A DNA stretch of 64,000 nucleotides from Rubripirellula amarantea (GTDB lineage Bacteria; Planctomycetota; Planctomycetia; Pirellulales; Pirellulaceae): positions 2,975,406 through 3,039,405 of the forward strand of contig NZ_SJPI01000001.1 of assembly GCF_007859865.1 (NCBI RefSeq). Direction: 5' to 3'. The position numbers were made by a program, and so were the translations under genes. Shown in pieces: positions 8,946-17,786 of the stretch. Position 1 is the stretch's first letter. Each line of letters starts with the position of its first letter. Under the pieces are notes generated by a model that was given only the letters and a program-made list of their open reading frames with translations, did not search any database and had not been told where the DNA came from.

Positions 8946-9977
8946 CTAAACGTCAATCATTTCGCGAATCCAGGTTGGCCGTGGATTCTTCTTGCCTTTG
9001 CGATCGGCCTTTAGATACTCGGCAACGTACCGCACTGGGGTTCGCGATTCAGGGACCTTGAAGCGGTCACCCTTTTGCAAGATCGGTCGGTACTCGTCCA
9101 TCCGGCCAAACATGCGAGTGCCCGCCGCTTGGCAGGGAAACCATGTTCCGTTGCCTTGCGAATCTTCTAGGTAAAACTCGGGATAACAATGGTCCGGAAT
9201 CCATACCATTCGAGCTGGGATGCGAAGGTTTCGGCAGATTGCCACGAACAGACTCGTTAGATCTTCGCAGTCGCCTTTGCCATCTTTCAACGCGTCGGAT
9301 GCGTTTCGAATCGGCCCTTCTACGTATTCCACTTCTTTGCGAACAAAGTCGTAGATTTGCTCAACGCGATCCCAGTCGTTTTCCGCTTCGCGTTCACCGA
9401 GTTCGCGCGACACTTTTCTGATGCGACCGTTTGATGCATCAATGTGAGGGCTGTTGCCGATGTAGATTTTCTCATCGCGCGATAGCCGTTTGGGGATGAC
9501 AAGATCGTCGATCTGTTCGGGCGGCAGGATGCGAGTGCGCTCGATGTCAAACTCAAACGAAATTTCGTTCGTGCTCCCGGCCGGGACGCTCGCCATCTGG
9601 ACAAGGACCTGTTTGGCACCGCCGACAAGCTCTTTCACTTCCCAGCCGGTGATTCCGTTGTCGATCGTCTGGTTGATGGGGGTCAGTTTTTGCTCAGGCC
9701 ATTCCATCGGCACAACGAAGGTAGCGAACACGTTCGTACACGTGACCGGAGTGTTGAACGATAAGCCAAACTTCCAACGCTGAGTCTGCGGACCCTCATA
9801 GGTCAATCGGGACGCCGCAGGTTCGCCGGTCGTATCGTCGTCATCCGGCGCGGCAAAGCATCGTTGCGAGAGGGTTGCCAGGGCGCAAAGGCTTCCCAAT
9901 TGCGAAAGCAGCGCGCGTCGTCCCAAGCTTGGTTGCGGAGCGATCGGTTCGATGTCGGAATGATGAGGGCTGGTCAT
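8946..9977 (-). CDS. Exported transglutaminase-like domain protein
   Basis: 343 residues from the ATG at 9977; 24 further in-frame codons upstream look non-coding. The N-terminus has a twin-arginine-like export signal (GRRALLSQLGSLCALATL, about 19-36) ending near RCFAAPDD. Residues 60-150 form a beta-rich domain; residues 195-300 are the transglutaminase-like fold with catalytic Cys237 in DGKGDCEDLTS and His263 in IPDHCYPEF. Where family members usually carry the third triad residue (Asp after the tryptophan strand), this protein reads WFPCQAAG, so the Asp is apparently missing or displaced. Likely acts outside the cytoplasm as a protease-like or cross-linking enzyme; substrate unknown. Convergent with the MacB-type gene. 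Confidence 0.85.
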   Translation of the reverse strand: MTSPHHSDIEPIAPQPSLGRRALLSQLGSLCALATLSQRCFAAPDDDDTTGEPAASRLTYEGPQTQRWKFGLSFNTPVTCTNVFATFVVPMEWPEQKLTPINQTIDNGITGWEVKELVGGAKQVLVQMASVPAGSTNEISFEFDIERTRILPPEQIDDLVIPKRLSRDEKIYIGNSPHIDASNGRIRKVSRELGEREAENDWDRVEQIYDFVRKEVEYVEGPIRNASDALKDGKGDCEDLTSLFVAICRNLRIPARMVWIPDHCYPEFYLEDSQGNGTWFPCQAAGTRMFGRMDEYRPILQKGDRFKVPESRTPVRYVAEYLKADRKGKKNPRPTWIREMIDV

Positions 9978-10127
9978 AGTTCGTTCTCGCGGAAATGAAA
10001 GAGACGGCCGGAGCTGCAGCAAGGATTTGATGACGCGTAGCTGCATCATGATCCGCTGTTGCTCCGAGCCGTCGCTCGCTATTTCGAATTGTACTCGCTG
10101 GTGCCAAAGTCAAAGGAAGATTGATGC

Positions 10128-10823
10128 CTAGGCGCCACCGTTGATGGGCTCTTCCCAAAGGATTTTGTTGCCATCGGTGTCGAACTTGCGACGTGTTTCA
10201 AATTGGTCCGGTTGTATCGGGCCGCTAGGAAGCACGTTGCTAGGGACGGAATTGCGTGGGACGTAGCCACCGGAAACACCGCCTTGCATAGGTGGATCGG
10301 CAGAGATCACGCGTTCACCGTTGATGATCTGGCCTGGTGAGATGGGGCCATCGGATGATCCACCGTAAACGGGGGTGCCATACGAGGGTGATCCGTAACT
10401 TTGTCCACCCATGTAGGGATCCGCGACGATTCCGGTCTCGTATCCGCCGTGATCGTAGTACCCTGTGTCATACGACTGCGATCCAACACCGCATCCACAT
10501 TCACCGCTGGCGTATCCACCGTGGTCGTATGTTGATGGTGTTTGGCATCCGCAAGTGGGAGCTTGGTAGTTCGGAGTGGCGCAAGGTTGTTGTGGCGCAG
10601 CGTAAGGCTGTGGCACGTAAGCAGGAGCTTGGCATGTCGGCGCAGCGGGCAAGGGTGCCGCCATCGTGTTGCCAAAGCAAGGACCTTGAAATGGGGTAGC
10701 CAATTTGGTGCACAATCCACATCGCGCACCGCGACCGAAAAGGAAATTTTTCATTCCAGAACAGCCACTGCTGAGGCTGAGCAGCGTTATCACCGCTACA
10801 ACCGTCCAACTGCGAGTAATCAT
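10128..10823 (-). CDS. Cys/Tyr/Gly/Pro-rich lipoprotein
   Basis: 231 residues from the ATG at 10823 (a start 7 codons upstream precedes no hydrophobic residues and is less likely). A short signal helix ends in a lipobox-like LSLSSGC around residue 23, suggesting lipidation. The rest is low in helix: a Cys-containing, Pro/Gln-rich section (about 60-100) with repeated TCxC-like and CGC motifs, then a Tyr/Gly-rich section with DHGGY twice and SYGSPSYGTPVYGG, and a charged C-terminus EETRRKFDTDGNKILWEE-like. No known domain recognised; resembles planctomycete surface or wall-associated structural proteins. Divergent from the hydrolase gene. Confidence 0.75.
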   Translation of the reverse strand: MITRSWTVVAVITLLSLSSGCSGMKNFLFGRGARCGLCTKLATPFQGPCFGNTMAAPLPAAPTCQAPAYVPQPYAAPQQPCATPNYQAPTCGCQTPSTYDHGGYASGECGCGVGSQSYDTGYYDHGGYETGIVADPYMGGQSYGSPSYGTPVYGGSSDGPISPGQIINGERVISADPPMQGGVSGGYVPRNSVPSNVLPSGPIQPDQFETRRKFDTDGNKILWEEPINGGA

Positions 10824-11104
10824 TATTGTTTCCTTCAAATGCATAGCGAGCTTTATCGGCCAACTCGATGATTAGCCGCTCAAAAGTACGACGCTATCTG
10901 TGTTGTGCAAACGCAACATCGTTTTTTTTGAGCAACAATTTGATGACAGCATGCAACGGGGCTTCCGCGCCTTCGCTTTCATCCGTCGTTTGCGATCCGG
11001 CCGAACTCATGGCCTTATTGATTTGAAGATTCGTACTCGTCCGTCGTTCGTGCTGTCCACGTTAAGACCCATCATCTCCACCGTTTGCCATTAGCAGTTG
11101 CTCC

Positions 11105-12172
11105 ATGCGTCACGTGCCCCGATTATCGCTTTGTTTGCTATGCGCCGCTTGTATCGCTTCGCTCGGTATTTCGTATCGTTCATTCGCCTACGAACTGTCC
11201 CCCACACCTGCGCCGCCTGCGCCCAATTTGTTCGAACTGATTGAACCGATGGACTCGAGCACATGTTGTGGTGCGAGTCCCTGTCTTTGCGAAGACCAAG
11301 AAGACCGATTTTGGTTGATCAATACACGCGGTATGACTTCGCAAGCATGTCGGGCCAACTTGCAAACACCGGAGCTAAAAATTTCGCGGTTGAATTCGTG
11401 CGGCAGTTGTTCGGACAGTTCGTTAGACGATTACACAAGTTCCATCGCTCAATCGCCACGTGTCGTTATCTATGCACACGGAAACCGAATGGAATCACAC
11501 GAAGCAGTCAAGCGCGCCATGACCGTGTATCGAAAGACTCGTTGTTACCGCACCGGTCCCAGCATCGATTGGGTGATTTGGAGTTGGCCGAGTGAACAAC
11601 AAGGCATCTTGGCGAAGGATGCTCGATTGAAGGCAAAGCGTACCGATGCCCAGGGGCTCTACTTGGGGTGGCTGCTTCGTCGGCACGCCGAATTGAATGT
11701 TTCGACGGCGGTGATCGGATACTCGTTTGGTGGACGTGTCGTTATTGGTTCGTTGCACGTACTTGCTGGTGGAACATTGGGCGGACGCCAACTCGATGGG
11801 GAACCGGTATACGGATTCAACGTGGATGCGGGTTTGATCGCACCGGCTTTGGACGCCGATTGGATGCAGACGTGCGGCTATCACAACTTGGCAACCAAAA
11901 ATTTGGACCGTTTGCTTCTGCTGTACAATCGCAAGGACGCCGTGCTGAAACGATATTGGTTGCTTGATCGTGTTCGTGGTGAGAGCGCCTTGGGTTACAC
12001 TGGCCCGACTTCCTTCGCTTCGCGATTTGACGGCACCCGATTGCCCGTTCAGTCGCGTGATTGTGCGCCCATCGTGGGATTGCATCACAGCGAACTGGAC
12101 TATTACGAAAAACCTTGCGGTGCCGGATGCGCCATGGCGACCCTCATTCATGACCTCGGAACAACTCCCTAG
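11105..12172 (+). CDS. Secreted alpha/beta hydrolase-fold protein
   Basis: 355 residues. N-terminal signal peptide (LSLCLLCAACIASLGISYRSFA). The hydrolase core begins around residue 115 with the strand RVVIYAHGNRM, where HGN is the oxyanion-hole loop, and carries the nucleophile elbow GYSFGG near residue 205. A late histidine in GLHHSELDYYEK probably completes the triad. Several cysteine pairs (CCGASPCLC, CGSCSD) near the N-terminus suggest disulfides after export. Family members include DUF900-like and cutinase-like hydrolases; the substrate cannot be told. The gene overlaps the following aminotransferase by 23 bases, indicating co-transcription. Confidence 0.82.
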   Translation: MRHVPRLSLCLLCAACIASLGISYRSFAYELSPTPAPPAPNLFELIEPMDSSTCCGASPCLCEDQEDRFWLINTRGMTSQACRANLQTPELKISRLNSCGSCSDSSLDDYTSSIAQSPRVVIYAHGNRMESHEAVKRAMTVYRKTRCYRTGPSIDWVIWSWPSEQQGILAKDARLKAKRTDAQGLYLGWLLRRHAELNVSTAVIGYSFGGRVVIGSLHVLAGGTLGGRQLDGEPVYGFNVDAGLIAPALDADWMQTCGYHNLATKNLDRLLLLYNRKDAVLKRYWLLDRVRGESALGYTGPTSFASRFDGTRLPVQSRDCAPIVGLHHSELDYYEKPCGAGCAMATLIHDLGTTP

Positions 12173-13139
12173 TGATCTGGCCCAGTACTTTGCTCAGCAT
12201 GTCTGTTACTTCAACGGTCGATGGGTCGCGCGACCAGATCTTCGATTGTCGGTAGACGATATCGGATTTCGACAAGGTGTTACCGCCGTTGAACGTCTGC
12301 GGACTTACGACGGTAAGTTGTTCGCCGCGGACGATCATCTCAAACGTTGGGTGCAAACGACGGCTTCGTTGAAGATCGACGGTCTCCCGTGCTCCAGTAA
12401 GTTGGCCGAGTGGCTGGGCGAATTGATTGAGCGAAACAGAGCTCTGCTCGACCAAGCCACCGATGTCGGGGTCACCATCTTTGGAACTCCCGGGGAAGTT
12501 GGTGGCAATGGTCCGACCATCGCAATGCATTTGAACCCGCTCGATCACGGCCGGAATCAACGTCGTCGACAAGGGGGACAACCGCTGGTCACGTCGGCGA
12601 TTGAATCGCCATCGAATGCCTGTTGGCCTCGCACAGCCAAGGTTCGATCGCGAATTCACTACTACTTGGCTGATCGCGAGGCACGTCGCCATTCGTCGGA
12701 CGCGCTCGGTGTGCTGAGTGACCACGACGGCAGCGTCACCGAAACAAGTATCGCCAACTTGGCGGTCGTTCGTTCCGGCGCAGTCACTTCACCGCTAGCT
12801 GAGCAAGTCCTTAGTGGCATCACGCAATCACATTGCCAAGCCCTTGCTGTCTCGATGGGAATTGCATGGACTCAAGAGCGAATTTCGAAGCAAGATTTGC
12901 TTTCCGCGGACGAAGTGCTGTTGATGGGGACTGACACCGGTGTTTGGTTTGCCAATGAGATTGATGGTGTACCGATCGATGGTGTACCGATTGGGGCGGA
13001 CGCATCGACCGGCACAGTAACATCGGTCGCGACAAAGGCTGCGGTTGGGGGTGGCAAAGTCGAGGGCAGCCACGCTGGGTCCGTTTGTCGGAGACTGCAA
13101 TCAGCGTTTGCGAAATTGGTCTGCTCTACGCAAAACTGA
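12150..13139 (+). CDS. PLP-dependent class IV aminotransferase / aminodeoxychorismate lyase-like
   Basis: 329 residues from the ATG at 12150, chosen because homologous folds begin shortly before the CYFNGRWV strand; the frame is open further upstream but overlaps the hydrolase. Class IV features in order: FNGRWVARPDLRLSVDDIGFRQGVT-type N-terminus, the region TAKVRSRIHYYLADREA holding the presumed PLP lysine (about residue 167), and the SVTETSIANLAVV phosphate-binding segment. The C-terminus SGITQSHCQALAVSMGI is typical. Members are branched-chain or D-amino-acid aminotransferases or PabC lyases; which one is unclear. A tandem repeat encodes DGVPI twice near residue 273. Confidence 0.85.
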   Translation: MTSEQLPSDLAQYFAQHVCYFNGRWVARPDLRLSVDDIGFRQGVTAVERLRTYDGKLFAADDHLKRWVQTTASLKIDGLPCSSKLAEWLGELIERNRALLDQATDVGVTIFGTPGEVGGNGPTIAMHLNPLDHGRNQRRRQGGQPLVTSAIESPSNACWPRTAKVRSRIHYYLADREARRHSSDALGVLSDHDGSVTETSIANLAVVRSGAVTSPLAEQVLSGITQSHCQALAVSMGIAWTQERISKQDLLSADEVLLMGTDTGVWFANEIDGVPIDGVPIGADASTGTVTSVATKAAVGGGKVEGSHAGSVCRRLQSAFAKLVCSTQN

Positions 13140-13419
13140 ATTGTCGCTAGACTGGGACTAGACTAAGAAACGTTTCGGAAGCCGCCTTTAGACCACACCC
13201 ACTCGCCTCGCACTTGGTTGCCGCACACTTGATTGCCAAACACGAGAGTAATGTGCATCGATCTGGTGTTCGCTTTCGAACCGTTTCGAACAATCCAGGT
13301 ATCTTCAGGAGCAACCCGTTGGAAACCGTGGCAATACTTCGGTAATACTTCCGCAGGCAGCTTTGGGGGAAACTTTAAGATCACCGTGCACACCTTGCTT
13401 CTCTTCTGTTTTTGACTTC

Positions 13420-14778
13420 ATGACTCATTCGCAATTTCGACTGATCGGAATTCTCACACTGTTGGGTTCGGTCATTGCGGTCGGAGTCTCGGTAGTGAGG
13501 TCGTCCGACGATGCGGTCGCTCGGGTGTCCCATGTCATGACAGCGACGCTGTGGGATTCGAGTCAAACGATCAATGCGATCGACAGTGGTGGGCGATTGC
13601 GGGCTGGCGATGCCATTTTCATTCGCGTCGAAGACGGTGGTTGGGAACAGGTTGGCTTTGTTCAAAGAGCGGACCCTCAATCGGATCATCTGCAACTGAC
13701 ATGGTATGGCGGATCGAACCCGAACGAGTATCAGTTCGATCAACATTGGCAATCCGGAAGTCTGCAGCAGGTCATCGCAACAATGATGCCTCCCGAAAAG
13801 CAGCAACTGATCAAGCATCGCTTGACATCGGTTTTAGAACAGCATGGGGACGAAATTTCTGCGGCATTGATGCCGTTGGTTCAAGAGAGTATGCGCCGAT
13901 CGTTGCCAATCATTGAATCTTCTTTCCGCGAGTCTGTCGCCCGCCATCGCAGCGAAATTGATCGTTTGGGAAGGCGGCTGAACCGCGAAATCGTTCAGCA
14001 GCAGTTGGTCCCGTTGGCCAAGGAAGAGTTGTTGCCAATCATTCGACGGCACGCCCAGCCCGAAGCCGAAGCGATTGGTCGTGAGCTTTGGGATCGAGCT
14101 TCCTTGTGGCGATTCGGTTGGCGAGCAGTTTTGGACCAGACGCCGATTCCGCAGAAAGGGCTCGTCCAGGAAGAGTGGGAGCGCTTCGTTGAAGAAGAAG
14201 CGGTGCCGGTCGTCGAAGCTCACACCGATCAATTGGTGGCTGCGGTCCAAGCGACGCTTCGTGACATCGCTGCCAATCCTGCTGTACGAGCAGAATTAGG
14301 GAATGTCCTTTCCGAGTTGGCAGAGGATCCTGATGCACGGGATCTAGTTCGAGACATTTTGAAAGAGACGGTTGTTGATAATCAGTCGTTGCGAAAGGTT
14401 TGGGAAGACGTTTGGACTAGCCCACAAGCAAAAGAGTCCTTACGCATCGCTGGAGACCGACTCGAACCGGTCATTCGACAGATCGGTGATGATCTATTTG
14501 GGACTCGCGAAGCTGGGATCGACCCGAACTTTGCCCGCGTGCTTCGCAATCAGGTGCTCGGGAAGGATCGGCACTGGGTGGTCGCGTCCTATCGCGGAAG
14601 AATGACTGGCAACGGTGCTCTCGGTAACGGTGGGGACGAAGAAGACTTGATCGAAATCGGGGTCGCCAACGAATCGGAATCCTATCCGATGATTTATATG
14701 GCGAGGAACTTTCGAGACGCTCGGCCCAAGACCCGTGCCAATAGCGTCGAGTCAGTGAGCCGTGAGGCGCCGCGATGA
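13420..14778 (+). CDS. Membrane-anchored MlaD/MCE-like partner of the MlaFE fusion transporter (inferred)
   Basis: 452 residues from the ATG at 13420. One N-terminal membrane helix (FRLIGILTLLGSVIAVGVSVV), a small beta-rich region at about 35-110 with GRLRAGDAIFIRV and GFVQ strands, then a long, almost wholly helical region (about 120-400) rich in Glu, Arg and Leu. The pattern of anchor, compact beta domain and long helix matches MlaD/MCE proteins, and GRLRAGDAIF resembles the MCE motif of the form GLxxGdpV, but the match is weak. The stronger argument is context: its stop overlaps (ATGA) the start of an ABC protein containing an MlaE permease, whose partners are MCE proteins. It would capture lipid outside the inner membrane. 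Could also be an unrelated scaffold. Confidence 0.7.
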   Translation: MTHSQFRLIGILTLLGSVIAVGVSVVRSSDDAVARVSHVMTATLWDSSQTINAIDSGGRLRAGDAIFIRVEDGGWEQVGFVQRADPQSDHLQLTWYGGSNPNEYQFDQHWQSGSLQQVIATMMPPEKQQLIKHRLTSVLEQHGDEISAALMPLVQESMRRSLPIIESSFRESVARHRSEIDRLGRRLNREIVQQQLVPLAKEELLPIIRRHAQPEAEAIGRELWDRASLWRFGWRAVLDQTPIPQKGLVQEEWERFVEEEAVPVVEAHTDQLVAAVQATLRDIAANPAVRAELGNVLSELAEDPDARDLVRDILKETVVDNQSLRKVWEDVWTSPQAKESLRIAGDRLEPVIRQIGDDLFGTREAGIDPNFARVLRNQVLGKDRHWVVASYRGRMTGNGALGNGGDEEDLIEIGVANESESYPMIYMARNFRDARPKTRANSVESVSREAPR

Positions 14779-16388
14779 AATCAGTGGACGAGCATTCAAA
14801 CGAGGAAGAAGTTGCAACGAGTAAGCCGTCGTCCATGCGCCTAGACGCATTGGAGATCAAGCTGCATCAAGATTATTTGTTACGGTCAACGAACCTGACT
14901 ATCGCGGCCGGTGAGATTACCGTGATTGTCGGAGCCAGCGGCGCGGGCAAGTCTGTGTTGCTTCAAACGCTCGCCGGACTTGTGTCTCGAAAGGGCGATG
15001 CGATTAACTGGTCAGGAGAAATCGCGATCGGTTCGGCGAATGAACGGTCGCGAGTGGGAATTGTATTTCAACAATTTGCCTTGTTTGATGAGTTGAGTCC
15101 GACCGAGAATGTTCAGTTCGCCATTGATCACCGCAAAGACAAATCACAGGCCCCTAGCAGCACCGCCCCGGAATGGCTGGGGCTTTTAGGTATTCCGTCG
15201 CGGACTCACACCTCTTCCTTGTCGGGCGGTCAAAAGCAGCGTTTGGCAATTGCACGGACGCTGGCGGGTGATCCCGACGTGGTTTTGTACGACGAGCCGA
15301 GTTCAGGTCTGGACGCGGCGACTGGGCGTGAGGTTGCCAAACTGATTCGCCAAACGCATGATCGTTTTGGAAGAACCAGCGTGATCGTGACCCATGACTA
15401 TGAAACCATGCTGGACATTGCGGATCATGTTTTATTCTTGGATCCCAAGACGCAGTCCCTGGTCAATATCCCACGTTCGGAATTTGCATCGGTAGCCAAT
15501 CGAATCGTGTCCGTTTCACGAAGCGAAGGCGTCGCCGATTCAGCATTTCGGGCGACGCAGTCGTGGGGAAACGCAATTCGGGGGTTGGTCGATCGTTTCC
15601 TCATTCAACTGGGGCAAGTGACGTTGACGGCGGTGTCATTGCCGTGGACTTTGCGTCCAACGTTTCCGACGATCCGGTGGGCGCTGCGGTTCTTTCTGCA
15701 TTACCTGCGGTTGGTGGGTGGGGCCTCGGCCTGGGCTTACTTGATCATCGCGGGGTTAATCGTTGGGTTCACGACGACGTACTTCACGCTCCGTTTCTTG
15801 CCCTTTCGCACCTATACGCAGCCGCTGTTGATCGATGAACTGCTCGCGTCGATCGGGTTTGCTTTGTACCGAGTTTTGGTGCCAGTGCTCGCTACGGTAT
15901 TGATTGCCGCACGATGCGGGGCCGCGGTTGCAGCCGATGTAGGTGTTAAGCGATATGGGGGAAGCATCGATGCTATGAAGACGTTCCAGGCAACGCCTCG
16001 GTCGTACTTGCTCGTTCCGATCGCCGCAGCGTTTTTGGTTGCCACGCCGGTGCTCGAAACTTTGGCCTACGTCTTCGCACGTATGATTAGTGCCGTAACA
16101 TTTTCGATGATGCACGAAGAAATCGGCGTGCATTTTTGGCGTCAGCATTTTGATCGACGTGTGGTTCCGTACGGCGGTTGGATTCCTGTGGGCTTTGGCT
16201 GGGTTACGATGAAGAATCTTGCCTGCGGTGTCGCCAGCGGAGTGATCGGTTACTATCGTGGATTGTCACCTAAGCAATCGGCTCGTGATGTCAGTGACGC
16301 GATCACATCCACGGTACTTTGGAGTACGCTGTGTGTGCTTGTCATCCACTTTGCGGTCGCGCTGTTCGAGTTCAAGAGCATTGATTGA
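14775..16388 (+). CDS. Fused MlaF-type ATPase and MlaE-type permease, lipid transport
   Basis: 537 residues joining two normally separate subunits of a retrograde lipid ABC transporter. ATPase half: Walker A GASGAGKS at 53-60, Q-loop VFQQFALF, signature LSGGQ at 149-153, Walker B VVLYDEPSSGLD at 169-180, H-loop VTHD. A linker (about 240-300) leads to the permease half with five or so hydrophobic segments and the MlaE/DUF140 hallmark ARCGAAVAADVGVKRYGGSI followed by DAMKTF near residues 378-405. Known MlaFEDB systems use separate mlaF and mlaE genes, so the fusion fixes a 1:1 ratio in one chain. Adjacent upstream gene is the likely MlaD-like subunit; no MlaB or MlaC is visible. Confidence 0.9.
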   Translation: MKSVDEHSNEEEVATSKPSSMRLDALEIKLHQDYLLRSTNLTIAAGEITVIVGASGAGKSVLLQTLAGLVSRKGDAINWSGEIAIGSANERSRVGIVFQQFALFDELSPTENVQFAIDHRKDKSQAPSSTAPEWLGLLGIPSRTHTSSLSGGQKQRLAIARTLAGDPDVVLYDEPSSGLDAATGREVAKLIRQTHDRFGRTSVIVTHDYETMLDIADHVLFLDPKTQSLVNIPRSEFASVANRIVSVSRSEGVADSAFRATQSWGNAIRGLVDRFLIQLGQVTLTAVSLPWTLRPTFPTIRWALRFFLHYLRLVGGASAWAYLIIAGLIVGFTTTYFTLRFLPFRTYTQPLLIDELLASIGFALYRVLVPVLATVLIAARCGAAVAADVGVKRYGGSIDAMKTFQATPRSYLLVPIAAAFLVATPVLETLAYVFARMISAVTFSMMHEEIGVHFWRQHFDRRVVPYGGWIPVGFGWVTMKNLACGVASGVIGYYRGLSPKQSARDVSDAITSTVLWSTLCVLVIHFAVALFEFKSID

Positions 16389-16434
16389 TGACGTGATTTA
16401 GGTGGGTCTTTGTTCCTTTTGGATTGAATTGATT

Positions 16435-16608
16435 GTGGATAAGAAATCTAAGAAACGTTTGGAAGTCATCAACAAGAAGCTGCAGACTTTGCGACCACGG
16501 TTGGCGGGTTCGCGAGAGCAGGCGGACGATCCTGATGAATTGAAGCAGCTTGAGGATGAGATCGGAAAGCTGGAAGCCGAGGCGGCAGAGCTTAAGGCGG
16601 CCAAGTGA
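16435..16608 (+). CDS. Small coiled-coil protein
   Basis: 57 residues from a GTG at 16435 (an upstream GTG at 16402 adds 11 hydrophobic residues that do not suit the coil). The product is highly charged with a heptad-like run of Leu/Ile among Lys and Glu (KKRLEVINKKLQTL, then LKQLEDEIGKLEAEAAELKA), so it should be a cytoplasmic helical dimer. The short size and clean charged composition argue for a real gene; function unknown. Confidence 0.6.
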   Translation: MDKKSKKRLEVINKKLQTLRPRLAGSREQADDPDELKQLEDEIGKLEAEAAELKAAK

Positions 16609-16843
16609 TTCAGTCGAAGTCGGGGAAATGTTCGGCTAAATAACGCTGGATGGTGGGGCGAGATTGCTGAGCCAACCATCGCTGAGCCGAAAACGCCGAT
16701 TTGGCCGTTCGGGACGGGCTGAGTCTCGTTTCTCGACGCCTTCCGCATTGTTTTCAAAAGCAGGTAAACTGTGGTGGGCGAGTTCCGTGAGCTCGCCCGT
16801 CTTCTTTCCATGCACCCTATTTGTTCCTTTCTCGACTTCCGAT

Positions 16844-17710
16844 ATGCCGATTACGATCAAATGCCAATGCGGCAAAGCACTGAAAATCCCTGACTCGATG
16901 GCGGGTAAGGCAGTGAAGTGCCCCGGGTGCGCGACCGTCATCAAGGTGCCCGCAGGTGGGGCGACCGCGAAACCTGCGGCTCCGGGTGCTGCAGCCCCAC
17001 AACCAGCAGCCCCACAACCAGCAGCCCCACAACCAGCAGCTCAGCGTCCGGCAGCTCAACGTCCAGCAGCTCAGCCTGTTGTCCCTGCGTCCGCAGACGG
17101 TGGGCTCGATGACATGTTCGACGAGGAAGGTTTTTCCAAGCAAGTGGGGAAGGTTTGCCCGGCGTGTGCGGCAGAGATGTCGGCGGGGGCTGTGTTGTGC
17201 ACCAAGTGTGGTTTTCACAGCGAACACGGTGTGAAGATGCAAGCGCACATGACGGCGGGTCTGGACATTGACCACGGAACGCTGGCACTGATGAAGGCAG
17301 AGCAAGACATGGCGAAGGAAACGGCCATGCAAGACAAGCTCGTCAAAGGTGCAGGCATGCCTTGGTGGGGATTGGCGTTGACGTTGTTCATGATCATCAG
17401 CGGTATCACCATCGGCGTGATCGCGGTGAACACCAGTCGTCAAGTCGATGGTGCGGGTGAGTTTAACGCCGTGGGTTTGTTTGCGTTGCTTGCCGGATCC
17501 GCATTTGCATTAGTGGCTGCCGGTGCTTGGGCGATGATCATCGTTCACGCGTTCAAGGCCGACCGAAATCAAGGTCTGCTGTCGATCTTGCCTCCGTACA
17601 CCCTGTACTACGTCTGGAAGAATTTGAAGGCGACATGGCGATACTTGGCGGTTGCCGTCGTCATGGGTGGGATCGCGGGCGGTTTGCTGTCCGTGGCGGG
17701 CGGACCGTGA
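16844..17710 (+). CDS. Zinc-ribbon membrane protein
   Basis: 288 residues from the ATG at 16844. An N-terminal zinc ribbon (IKCQCGKALKIPD...AVKCPGCATVIKVP, residues 1-35) of the type common in planctomycetes is followed by a Pro/Ala/Gln linker made of repeated PQPAA and QRPAA units, a second zinc ribbon (CPACAAEMSAGAVLCTKCGF, about 104-125), and three or four membrane helices from about 175. The in-frame extension upstream to 16664 looks non-coding. Probably an inner-membrane protein with cytoplasmic metal-binding domains; the role is unknown. Confidence 0.82.
   Translation: MPITIKCQCGKALKIPDSMAGKAVKCPGCATVIKVPAGGATAKPAAPGAAAPQPAAPQPAAPQPAAQRPAAQRPAAQPVVPASADGGLDDMFDEEGFSKQVGKVCPACAAEMSAGAVLCTKCGFHSEHGVKMQAHMTAGLDIDHGTLALMKAEQDMAKETAMQDKLVKGAGMPWWGLALTLFMIISGITIGVIAVNTSRQVDGAGEFNAVGLFALLAGSAFALVAAGAWAMIIVHAFKADRNQGLLSILPPYTLYYVWKNLKATWRYLAVAVVMGGIAGGLLSVAGGP
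16991..17080 (+). repeat. 15-bp tandem repeat encoding a Pro-Ala linker
   Basis: Three exact copies of a 15-base unit (GCAGCCCCACAACCA, 16991-17035) followed by three diverged copies (17036-17080), coding PQPAA and QRPAA units within the zinc-ribbon protein. Copy number is likely to vary between strains through slippage. Confidence 0.8.
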
Positions 17711-17786
17711 TGCTGTTCGATAGCGTGATCCGTTTTTACTTGCTTCGAAGGTCGGCCTTTTTCTCAACAGGTCCCGATACGTCCCT

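Noticed and set aside
10901-10929. Hairpin TGTTG/CAACA followed by eight T residues
   Set aside because: The stem is only five base pairs and it lies in a divergent intergenic region, so a terminator is not supported.
13163-13393. A 76-residue minus-strand frame between the aminotransferase and the MlaD-like gene
   Set aside because: No domain, signal or charge pattern; repetition of NQV reflects a local DNA repeat.
16664-16843. N-terminal extension of the zinc-ribbon protein
   Set aside because: The zinc ribbon begins at the ATG at 16844; the extension is Ser/Phe/Arg-rich and not domain-like.
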